In this document: positions 1 to 5,468 of the stretch, piece after piece
How the letters are laid out: each line of letters begins with the position of its first letter
Position numbering within the stretch: position 1 is the stretch's first letter
NCBI GenBank assembly: GCA_007130355.1
Contig: SLSQ01000144.1
Location: forward strand, 1 to 6,085
Length of the DNA stretch: 6,085 nucleotides
Reading direction: 5' to 3'
Source: Trueperaceae bacterium
Lineage (GTDB): Bacteria; Deinococcota; Deinococci; Deinococcales; Trueperaceae
Translations under genes and position numbers: made by a program
The notes under the pieces: model-generated
Told to the model about the DNA's origin: nothing
The model's input: only the letters and a program-made list of their open reading frames with translations
Database searches by the model: none

Positions 1-32
1 GGAGGAAGTGCGGTCCCGACGTCCGGCGCGCG

Positions 33-734
33 ATGCTGGGCCGGACACCCCTGTTCCGCTCGCTCGACGAAGGCGCGCTCGCTCGGGTCGACGCGCGCTG
101 CCGCGCGCTGGCGTGCGATCCCGGCCAGATCGTGCAGCACGCGGGCGACCCCGCCGACGCGCTGTACGTCGTCGCGAGCGGGGCCGTCAAGCTCGCGACG
201 GTGGGGCCCGAAGGCAGGCCGGTGCTGCACGACGTCGCCGCGCCGGGCGAGACGTTCGGCGCGCTGCGGGCGCTCGGTGACGAGGCGGCCCCGCACGACG
301 CCACCTGCATCCGCCACGGCTGCCTGCTGGTCGTGTCGGCCGACACCTTCCGCGCGCTGCTGCGCGAGGTGCCGGAGGTGGCCGCCGCCGCGCTCGAGGC
401 GACCGCCGACCGGCTTCGCGACGCGCAGTCGAGCGTCGCCAGCCTCTCGACCCTGCCGGTCGAAGGGCGCTTGGCCGAGGCGCTGTTGCGGCTGGCGCGC
501 AAGTCGTCGGTCGCGACGCCCGAGGGGCGGCGCATCGACGTCGCGCCCACGCAGGTCGACCTGGCCGCGATGGTCGGCACCAGTGCCGAGAGCGTCAGCC
601 GCGTGTTCGCCCGTTGGCGCGCCGCCGGCGTGCTCGGCACCGGTCCGGAGGGTCCGGTCCTCAGGGACGAAGCGGCGTTGGAGCGGGCGGCGCGAGGCGA
701 GGGCGCGCGGGGCGAGGGCGCGCCGGGCACCTGA
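33..734 (+). CDS. Crp/Fnr-family transcriptional regulator (start possibly upstream of window)
   Basis: A cytoplasmic DNA-binding regulator of 233 residues as drawn from ATG 33. An N-terminal cyclic-nucleotide-binding-like beta-roll spans about residues 5-120 (PLFRSLDEGAL, then YVVASGAVKL). A dimer helix follows at about 115-140, and a Crp-type winged helix-turn-helix at about 145-212, with the HTH at 173-201 (VDLAAMVGTSAESVSRVF). The usual cAMP-contact pattern FGE...RS reads FGA...HDAT here, so cAMP is an unlikely ligand. The recognition helix has the E-x2-S-R arrangement (E186, S189, R190) known from Fnr. Cysteines at 23, 28, 92 and 97 could be redox-active, but this is inference. The tail after residue 217 is a low-complexity RGEGA repeat. 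No stop lies in frame between base 3 and ATG 33, and those codons read as plausible protein (KCGPDVRRA), so the true start may be outside the window. The GGAGGA at bases 1-6 is too far from ATG 33 to serve it. Targets are unknown; the adjacent transporter is a candidate. Confidence 0.88.
   Translation: MLGRTPLFRSLDEGALARVDARCRALACDPGQIVQHAGDPADALYVVASGAVKLATVGPEGRPVLHDVAAPGETFGALRALGDEAAPHDATCIRHGCLLVVSADTFRALLREVPEVAAAALEATADRLRDAQSSVASLSTLPVEGRLAEALLRLARKSSVATPEGRRIDVAPTQVDLAAMVGTSAESVSRVFARWRAAGVLGTGPEGPVLRDEAALERAARGEGARGEGAPGT
696..722 (+). repeat. Tandem 12-bp repeat in regulator tail
   Basis: The 12-mer GGCGAGGGCGCG occurs at 696-707 and again at 711-722, a period of 15 bases that encodes RGEGA twice at the C-terminus of the regulator. 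It looks like a small slippage expansion at the end of the gene with no evident function. Confidence 0.7.
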
Positions 735-743
735 GCGAGGGAT

Positions 744-761
744 CGCGCGAGGAGTCGCGCG
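744..761 (+). terminator. GC-rich hairpin after the regulator gene, possible terminator
   Basis: CGCGCGA (744-750) and TCGCGCG (755-761) form a perfect 7-bp stem closed by the loop GGAG, 9 bases after the regulator stop codon. A U-G pair could extend it by one. No T-run follows, so it is not a canonical intrinsic terminator. In a genome this rich in GC, such stems also arise by chance. Confidence 0.35.
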
Positions 762-789
762 GCGGGACGCGGCTCGATCCCCACAGGCG

Positions 790-801
790 CCACGCGCGTG
801 G
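790..801. promoter_or_regulatory. Perfect 12-bp palindrome upstream of the transporter, possible operator
   Basis: CCACGCGCGTGG is self-complementary over 12 bases. It lies 14 bases before the -10 box of the transporter gene and covers the expected -35 position, a usual place for a repressor or activator site. It does not resemble the Crp (TGTGA-N6-TCACA) or Fnr (TTGAT-N4-ATCAA) consensus, so binding by the neighbouring regulator is not directly supported. The CpG-rich core could be chance in this base composition. Confidence 0.35.
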
Positions 802-815
802 GCGGCGTCGTCCGC

Positions 816-827
816 TAACGTGCGAGC
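816..827 (+). promoter_or_regulatory. Leaderless-type -10 promoter element of the SLC13 transporter gene
   Basis: TAACGT at 816-821 fits TANNNT and is followed by 6 bases and then ATG 828, so transcription would begin at or next to the A of the start codon. There is no Shine-Dalgarno sequence before the ATG, which agrees with a leaderless mRNA. No -35 resembling TTGACA is visible 16-18 bases upstream, where the palindrome at 790-801 lies, so an activator may be needed. Confidence 0.5.
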
Positions 828-2606
828 ATGACCGCGGACCAGGCCGTCGTCTTCGTCGTGCTCGCCGGCATGTTGTTCCTGTTCGTGCAGGGCCGCTGGC
901 GCTACGACCTGGTCGCGCTGGTGGCGCTGCTGGCGGTGGTCGCGACCGGCGTGCTGCCGGTCGACCGGGCGTTCGAAGGGTTCGCGCACCCCGCCGTGCT
1001 CACCGTCGCGGGCGTACTGATCCTCAGCCACGGCCTGAGGCAGGCGGGGGTCGTCGACCTCGCGATCCGCCTTCTGAGGCCGCTTCGAGGTCGCCCGGCC
1101 GCGCAGATCGTGGTCCAGACGACGCTGGTCGCGGTGCTGTCGGCGTTCATGAACAACGTCGGAGCGCTGGCGCTGATGCTTCCGGTCGCGCTACGGCAGG
1201 CGTACCGGGACGGGTACGCGCCGTCGATCGCGCTGATGCCGCTCGCGTTCGGTTCGCTCCTGGGGGGACTCACCACGCTGATCGGCACGCCGCCGAACAT
1301 CATCGTCTCGAGCTACCGGGCCCGCGAGACCGGCGAGGGGTTCGCCATGTTCGCGTACGCCCCGGTCGGCGGTCTGGTCGCGCTGGTCGGCGTCGCCTTC
1401 GTGACCGTGATCGGGTGGCGGCTGCTGCCTTCGGAGGGCCGGACGGCGCCCGACCCGGACCGCCTGTTCGACGTGGGCGAGTACGTGACCGAACTCCGCG
1501 TGCCGCCCGAGAGTCGGGTGGACGGCACGCGCGTCGACGAGCTCGAAGCGAGCGTCGACGGCGACCTGGTGGTCCTCGCGATCGTCCGGGACGATGCACG
1601 CCAGCTCGCGCCCCGGGGACGGGCCGCGGTGCGCGGCGGCGACCTGTTGCTGGTCGAGGCGGAGCGGGACGCCCTCAAGCAGCTCACGGCCGACACCGAC
1701 CTGCAGCTCGAGGAGGCCCACGAACCGTCCCGCGACGACTTGCGCGACGACGAGGTGATCGTGCAGGAGGTGATCGTGCCGCCGCGCGCCCGCCCGGTCG
1801 GACGGCACGCGCACGACCTGGACCTCCGCACCCGGTTCGGCGTGAACCTGCTCGCGATCGCGCGGCAGGGCCGACGCGTCCAGAAGCGGCTCTCGCGCGA
1901 GCGGTGGCGGGGCGGGGACGTCCTGCTGCTGCAAGGACCGTCGGAACGGATCCGCACCGTCCTGTCGGAGCTCGGCCTGCTTCCGTTGCTCGGTCGCGAC
2001 GTGGTGTCGGCCGGTCCGAGGCGGCTGCTGCTGGCGGGGGCGATCTTCGCGGCCAGCATCCTGGCGGTCCTGACCGGCGTGGCGCCCGCCCACGTGGCGT
2101 TCCTCGCGGGGGCGGTCGCGATGGTGGTCGCCCGCGTGCTACGGCGGGACGAGCCGTACCAGGCCCTCGACGCGCCGGTGCTGGTCCTGTTGGCAGCGTT
2201 GATCCCGGTCGGGACGGCGCTCGAGACGACCGGCGCCACCGCCCTGGTCGCCGACGGCGTGCTGCGCCTGGCCGGCGGCCTGGGGCCGGTCGCGGTGCTG
2301 GCCGTGCTGATGGTCGCGACGATGCTGCTCACCGACCTGATCAACAACAACGCGACGGCGGTACTGATGGCGCCGATCGCGATCCAGTTGGCGGACCGGA
2401 TGCAGGTGTCCCTCGACCCGCTGCTCATGGCCGTCGCCATCGGCGCCTCGTGCGCCTTCCTGACGCCGATCGGCCACCAGTCGAACACCCTGGTGCTCGA
2501 GCCCGGCGGCTACCGCTTCACCGACTACGCGCGGATGGGGGCGCCGCTCGACCTGCTGATCGTGATCACCGCGGTGCCGCTGATCGTGTGGTTCTGGCCG
2601 TTCTGA
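828..2606 (+). CDS. SLC13 (DASS)-family permease with two RCK_C domains
   Basis: A 592-residue inner-membrane transporter of the ArsB/NhaD (ion transporter) superfamily. Its N-terminal half (residues 1-200, about six hydrophobic segments) carries SAFMNNVGALALMLP (105-119) and TLIGTPPN (150-157). Its C-terminal half (about 399-592) carries DLINNNATAVLM (503-514) and FLTPIGHQSN (544-553). These are the paired Asn- and Thr/Pro-containing substrate and sodium motifs of the family. Between the halves, residues about 218-287 and 310-386 are two RCK_C/TrkA-C-like regulatory domains in the cytoplasm. The length and order match bacterial and algal SLC13-RCK proteins such as SAC1-like sulfate transporters. 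The substrate cannot be read from sequence; sulfate or another anion or dicarboxylate is possible. ATG 828 is supported by the adjacent -10 box and the absence of a ribosome-binding site. The gene follows the Crp/Fnr regulator by 93 bases on the same strand. Confidence 0.92.
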   Translation: MTADQAVVFVVLAGMLFLFVQGRWRYDLVALVALLAVVATGVLPVDRAFEGFAHPAVLTVAGVLILSHGLRQAGVVDLAIRLLRPLRGRPAAQIVVQTTLVAVLSAFMNNVGALALMLPVALRQAYRDGYAPSIALMPLAFGSLLGGLTTLIGTPPNIIVSSYRARETGEGFAMFAYAPVGGLVALVGVAFVTVIGWRLLPSEGRTAPDPDRLFDVGEYVTELRVPPESRVDGTRVDELEASVDGDLVVLAIVRDDARQLAPRGRAAVRGGDLLLVEAERDALKQLTADTDLQLEEAHEPSRDDLRDDEVIVQEVIVPPRARPVGRHAHDLDLRTRFGVNLLAIARQGRRVQKRLSRERWRGGDVLLLQGPSERIRTVLSELGLLPLLGRDVVSAGPRRLLLAGAIFAASILAVLTGVAPAHVAFLAGAVAMVVARVLRRDEPYQALDAPVLVLLAALIPVGTALETTGATALVADGVLRLAGGLGPVAVLAVLMVATMLLTDLINNNATAVLMAPIAIQLADRMQVSLDPLLMAVAIGASCAFLTPIGHQSNTLVLEPGGYRFTDYARMGAPLDLLIVITAVPLIVWFWPF

Positions 2607-2622
2607 GGGAAACGAACTCCGC

Positions 2623-2656
2623 CGCTGCGGAAGGGGAACGGAACGTCACCGCAGCG
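2623..2656. terminator. Inverted repeat between convergent genes, possible bidirectional terminator
   Basis: CGCTGCGG (2623-2630) and CCGCAGCG (2649-2656) are perfect 8-bp complementary arms around an 18-base loop. They lie where the transporter and the S41 gene converge; the right arm falls in the last codons of the S41 gene and the loop contains its stop codon. There is no clear T-run on either side and the loop is long, so this is only a candidate. The rest of the 39-base gap (2607-2645) shows nothing else. Confidence 0.3.
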
Positions 2657-3929
2657 AGCGGATCGCCTCGCGGAGCGCTTCATCGGACGCCACCGGGACC
2701 GGCGTCGCCGGCCCGGAGACCGGCACGTCCGGCACGACGTGCGGCGGGTAGGCGGCGCCGTCCGCCGTCCGCACGCGTCCCGTGGTGATCTGGAGCCCCC
2801 CACCGTTCGACAGGCCCACGAAGGTCGTGACCGTGTCGGCGACGCCGAAGCTCCGCTCGCCGACGACCGTGGCCGCCGCGTGATCGCGCAGGTCGAGCGC
2901 GAAGAACTCGGCGGACGATGCCGAACGCGCGTCGATCAGTACCGCGACCGGACCGTCGAACCGCACGGGATCCGTGACCTCGAGCTGCGGGAAGGCGGGC
3001 CCGTCGCCCGTCCGGATCGACAGGACGCCGTCCTCGAACCACCAGTCGGAGGGCCCGGAGCGCGCCTCGACCCGGCGGGCGGGACGGGCGAGGAAGGCGC
3101 CGGCGGCGACCAGCGCTTCGTGCACGAACCCGCCCGGATTGCCGCGCACGTCCAGGATCAGGGCGCGCGCGCCGGCGTCGGTCGCTGCGCGCACCCGGTC
3201 GTGGACGGCGGACCCGACCGTGTCGAGCCGGGCGAAGGTGGGGATCTCGATCCAACCGACCCGCTCCTCCAGCATCCGCAGCGTCGGCAGCGGATCGAAC
3301 GGACCCGGCGTCGCGGACACGGTCGGCAGCACCACGCCGTCGCGACGGACCGTCAGGAGCGCGGTCGCGGCGTCCTCGTCCCGTGCCGCGCGGGCGAGTC
3401 GGTCCCGACCGGCGTCGCCGGACGGGAGCGGCGTCCCGTTCAGGTCGAGGAGCCGGTCGCCGCGACGGAGACCGGCCTCGTGCGCCGGTCCGTGGTCGAA
3501 CACGCGGGCGACCACGAGCGCGCCGTCGCTCGGGTCCTCGGCGAGCACCCAGCCGAACCCGTCCGCCCCGCTTGGTTCCACGAGCCGACGGACGAGCCCG
3601 TCGTACCCGTCTGGAGCGATGTAGGCGGTGTGGGCGTCGTCCAGTTCGGAGATCAGCGCTCGGATCGCGCGCGCTCCGGCGTCGACCGTGCAGGCGTCCG
3701 GGCGCGCGTCGCACACCGTGGCGAGCGCGGTCCGTAGGCCGGGCGCGCGTTCGGCGGGCGGAGGGTCGGCGAAGCCGCCGTACTGCACGGTCAGCGCGAA
3801 GACCGCCTCGTCGAACAGGTCGAGCGCCGGCTGCGCGTTCGTGAAGCTCGCCAGGGACGCGGTCGCCGTGAGGGCGAGCGCGAGCACCGCCGCGGCGACG
3901 CGGCCCCGGCGACCACGATCAACGTGCAT
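2646..3929 (-). CDS. Secreted PDZ-S41 peptidase-family protein (C-terminal processing peptidase-like) with atypical active site
   Basis: 427 residues. A signal peptide has a basic n-region (RGRRGR), a hydrophobic stretch at about 11-29 and probable cleavage near TNA-Q (residue 32), so the protein acts outside the cytoplasmic membrane. A helical N-terminal part ends in LDDAHTAYI (96-104). A PDZ domain follows at about 121-200 (HEAGLRRGDRLLDLNG), then the S41 core at about 215-405 with the typical ILDVRGNPGG (258-267) and SASSAE (336-341). By alignment with SASASE of CtpA/CtpB, S338 is the nucleophile. In those enzymes a lysine lies 25 residues later in a TFGKGTVQ-like block; here the block reads SFGVADTV, with V363 at that place and no nearby lysine. 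The protein may use another base (H100 is a candidate, as in Ser-His S41B enzymes) or be inactive. The start overlaps the upstream gene by 11 bases, with GGAGGG just before the ATG, implying coupled translation. Its substrate is unknown. Confidence 0.9.
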   Translation of the reverse strand: MHVDRGRRGRVAAAVLALALTATASLASFTNAQPALDLFDEAVFALTVQYGGFADPPPAERAPGLRTALATVCDARPDACTVDAGARAIRALISELDDAHTAYIAPDGYDGLVRRLVEPSGADGFGWVLAEDPSDGALVVARVFDHGPAHEAGLRRGDRLLDLNGTPLPSGDAGRDRLARAARDEDAATALLTVRRDGVVLPTVSATPGPFDPLPTLRMLEERVGWIEIPTFARLDTVGSAVHDRVRAATDAGARALILDVRGNPGGFVHEALVAAGAFLARPARRVEARSGPSDWWFEDGVLSIRTGDGPAFPQLEVTDPVRFDGPVAVLIDARSASSAEFFALDLRDHAAATVVGERSFGVADTVTTFVGLSNGGGLQITTGRVRTADGAAYPPHVVPDVPVSGPATPVPVASDEALREAIRSLR

Positions 3930-4704
3930 CGCCCTCCGGCGGTGCGAACGCGTCGTCGTCGAACGCGACGCCCAGCTCGATCGTTTCGGATTCGGTGCGG
4001 AGCACGGGTTGGCCGTTCGCGTGCGCTTCGCTCGAGAACGGCAGCAGCACGCCGTCTACGTCGCGCAGGTCGCCGTACGCGACGGTCACCTCGCCGAGCT
4101 GGGAGCTCGAGTACGCCTCGCCGGCCAGCGTTCCGTCCTCCGCGATCAACAGCGTGCCTTCGGTGCCACGGATCTCGACGTCGACCGCGGTACCGGTGGC
4201 GCCCGCGAAGGTGGCTTCGCCCGCCGTTTCGGCGCGGTCGACCGAACCGTCGCCGTACCTCAGGCCGAGCAGGCCACGATCGAGCGCGTCGCGCAGTTCC
4301 GCCTCTTGCGCCGCGGGCAGGTCGATCGTGCCGGTGTCCGGCGTCCAGGTCCAGGCGCCGTCCGCATCGAACTGCGTCGCCGACGCCAGCGCGTCGCCCA
4401 GGTACAGGTTCTCGCGGAAGCGCGGCTCCGCGCCCGAGAGGTCGACGAGGGTGACCTGCCGGACCTGAGCGACCGGTTCTCCGGTCGGCCCGAACAGGGT
4501 GACGTTCGCATCCGAGCGGTACCCGTCGGTGTCGGCCAGGGCGGCGACGCCGTGCGTTTCGGCGACGCCCGTGACGAGCGAGCGCGCGTCCTGCTGCGCG
4601 GCCGCGACGCCGAGCGCGCCGAAGGTCAGGACGGCTGCGAGGAGCGAGGCGACGCGGGGGAGGGGCGAACGGTGGGCGGTGGGGGCGTGCGGATTCGGTG
4701 GCAT
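3919..4704 (-). CDS. Exported LolA-like (outer-membrane lipoprotein-sorting-like) protein
   Basis: 261 residues from ATG 4704. An N-terminal signal peptide has a hydrophobic stretch at about 18-36 and probable cleavage at VAAA-QQ (36/37). There is no lipobox and no cysteine at all. The mature part is rich in alternating beta strands: SDANVTLFG (65-72), VRQVTLVDLS (81-90), then WTWTPDTGTIDLP (118-130). It ends with GVLLPFSSEAHANGQPVLRTE followed by ELGVAFDDDAFAPP. That ending (a 'GV.LPF' strand, then a strand pair and a 'DD..F..P' close) is typical of LolA/LolB-like or outer-membrane lipoprotein-sorting folds that hold a hydrophobic ligand. The assignment rests on this pattern and is moderate. 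A GTG nine bases upstream (4713) is also open but overlaps the -10 box, so ATG 4704 is preferred. It is the first gene of a two-gene unit with the S41 protein, and the two products would be exported together. Confidence 0.75.
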   Translation of the reverse strand: MPPNPHAPTAHRSPLPRVASLLAAVLTFGALGVAAAQQDARSLVTGVAETHGVAALADTDGYRSDANVTLFGPTGEPVAQVRQVTLVDLSGAEPRFRENLYLGDALASATQFDADGAWTWTPDTGTIDLPAAQEAELRDALDRGLLGLRYGDGSVDRAETAGEATFAGATGTAVDVEIRGTEGTLLIAEDGTLAGEAYSSSQLGEVTVAYGDLRDVDGVLLPFSSEAHANGQPVLRTESETIELGVAFDDDAFAPPEGDAR

Positions 4705-4711
4705 GGCCCGC

Positions 4712-4741
4712 ACCGTAGGGCCGCCGTAGTGGCGGGGTCAA
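4712..4741 (-). promoter_or_regulatory. Promoter of the LolA-like/S41 unit (leaderless)
   Basis: Read on the minus strand, TTGACC (4741-4736) is a near-consensus -35, followed by an 18-base spacer and TACGGT (4717-4712), a TANNNT -10. Seven bases then lead directly to ATG 4704, so the transcript should begin at the start codon. There is no ribosome-binding site. This is the strongest promoter seen in the window and decides the start of the gene it serves. Confidence 0.7.
4721..4735. promoter_or_regulatory. CCGCC-N5-GGCGG palindrome inside the promoter spacer, possible operator
   Basis: CCGCC (4721-4725) and GGCGG (4731-4735) are inverted around GTAGT and fill most of the spacer between the -35 and -10 of the LolA-like/S41 promoter. 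A protein bound here would block RNA polymerase. The arms are only 5 bp of G and C, so chance is a serious alternative. Confidence 0.3.
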
Positions 4742-4771
4742 CGGTGACGATGGTCATGGTCGTTCGGCGTC

Positions 4772-5209
4772 TTAGAGCGCCGGAACCCGCACTGCGACGA
4801 CGGTCAGGCCTCGGATCTCCTCGAAGTCCGACACGTTCGCCGTGTACAGCGGCAATGCGTTCGCGATCGCGATCGCAGCGATCATCGCGTCGTAGGCCCG
4901 TGCTCGGGTCGTACGTCCAGCTCGGCGAAGCGAGGCGGCCACGCCACCGAAGGCACGCGCAGCGAGTTCGTCGAACGGAATCGGATCGAAGTCCGCTTCC
5001 GCCTGTTGGACGTGCGCCTGGCGTGCGGCACGGACAACGGGATCGTCCGTGACCAGCGGCCCGACGGATAGCTCCGCGAGGGTGATCGTCGAGATGTAGG
5101 AGCGGTCGGGAAGTGCGGCGGGATCGCGAATCTTCGGTAGCGCGAGGACGACGTTCGTGTCCAGGAGTCCTTCCTCGAACCGGGTGCTCTCGTCGCGGGT
5201 CTCCGTCAC
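4772..5209 (-). CDS. vapC: PIN-domain ribonuclease toxin, VapC family
   Basis: 145 residues from GTG 5209, the usual VapC size. The PIN-domain acidic residues are all present: D17 in LLDTN, E46 in LAEL, D107 in AYDAMIAA and D128 in NVSDF, with T123 and N125 beside the last. Together they bind the metal ion of a small RNA-cleaving nuclease. By analogy with VapC toxins it would cut tRNA or rRNA and stop growth when free of antitoxin; the target cannot be told from sequence. The start codon overlaps the antitoxin stop as GTGA, which implies coupled translation and fixes the start. The frame stays open 54 codons further upstream inside the antitoxin gene, but that stretch is arginine- and proline-rich shadow sequence. 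No residue needed for activity is missing, so the toxin looks intact. Confidence 0.9.
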   Translation of the reverse strand: MTETRDESTRFEEGLLDTNVVLALPKIRDPAALPDRSYISTITLAELSVGPLVTDDPVVRAARQAHVQQAEADFDPIPFDELAARAFGGVAASLRRAGRTTRARAYDAMIAAIAIANALPLYTANVSDFEEIRGLTVVAVRVPAL

Positions 5210-5454
5210 ACGGAGGCGTCGATCACGGCGTCGAGGTCTCGCTGGAGATCGTCCGCTTCGGCCACGGGAAGCGAGCGCCACCGTTCGAGCAGGACGTCCG
5301 AGCGATCGGCGGGCTTTCGAACGGGGCGCAGGACGGCGACGGGCCGCCCCGCTCGCGTCACGGTCAAACACTCACCGGCGAGGATGCGGTCGATGACCGA
5401 GCGCCCTAGGTTGCGGAGATCACGGACGGTGACGTGTTCATCGCGCGTCGACAT
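5206..5454 (-). CDS. vapB: Phd/YefM-like antitoxin of the VapBC pair
   Basis: 82 residues from ATG 5454. The N-terminal half (about 7-45) has the Phd/YefM/VapB pattern: HVTVRDLRNLGRSVIDRI, then LTVTRAGRPVAVLRPV. This region forms the dimer and binds the pair's own promoter. The C-terminal part (about 52-82, acidic and leucine-rich, DDLQRDLDAVID) is where such antitoxins wrap the toxin. ATG 5454 is chosen because a -10 box ends five bases before it; an in-frame GTG at 5469 overlaps that box and is unlikely. The gene overlaps vapC by four bases. Toxin neutralisation and autoregulation are inferred from the family and gene order. Confidence 0.88.
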   Translation of the reverse strand: MSTRDEHVTVRDLRNLGRSVIDRILAGECLTVTRAGRPVAVLRPVRKPADRSDVLLERWRSLPVAEADDLQRDLDAVIDASV

Positions 5455-5459
5455 GCCCG

Positions 5460-5468
5460 AGTGTAGCA
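5460..5468 (-). promoter_or_regulatory. Extended -10 promoter of the toxin-antitoxin pair (leaderless)
   Basis: On the minus strand, TGCTACACT (5468-5460) combines a TGn extension with a TANNNT -10 box, followed by CGGGC and then ATG 5454. No -35 like TTGACA is seen 15-18 bases upstream, which is common for extended -10 promoters. There is no Shine-Dalgarno sequence. The promoter lies in the 34-base gap after the nitronate monooxygenase gene, so vapBC can be transcribed on its own. Confidence 0.6.

Noticed and set aside
2199..2204. Search for an Fnr/Crp-type site for the encoded regulator
   Set aside because: TTGAT occurs inside the transporter gene without a matching ATCAA half at the right spacing. 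No full TTGAT-N4-ATCAA or TGTGA-N6-TCACA site was found in the gaps.
1191..2488. Long minus-strand frames (300 and 391 residues) opposite the transporter
   Set aside because: Composition is low-complexity Ser/Arg/Thr or His/Gln/Arg. The transporter frame has clear membrane segments and family motifs, so these are antisense shadows.
614..2788. 724-residue plus-strand reading frame overlapping the regulator and the whole transporter gene
   Set aside because: It is an arginine-, glycine- and proline-rich shadow of the transporter in another frame, with no recognisable motif. Long empty frames are expected at this GC content.
2739..3737. 332-residue plus-strand frame opposite the S41 gene
   Set aside because: It lacks any family motif, and the minus strand encodes PDZ and S41 motifs over the same bases.
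3628..5052. 474-residue plus-strand frame across the LolA-like gene and vapC
   Set aside because: It spans two well-supported minus-strand genes and a promoter, and its composition changes with the shadowed gene.
5210..5371. 54-codon N-terminal extension of the PIN toxin
   Set aside because: The stretch is Arg/Pro/Ala-rich, lies wholly within the antitoxin gene, and the GTGA overlap start gives the standard VapC length.
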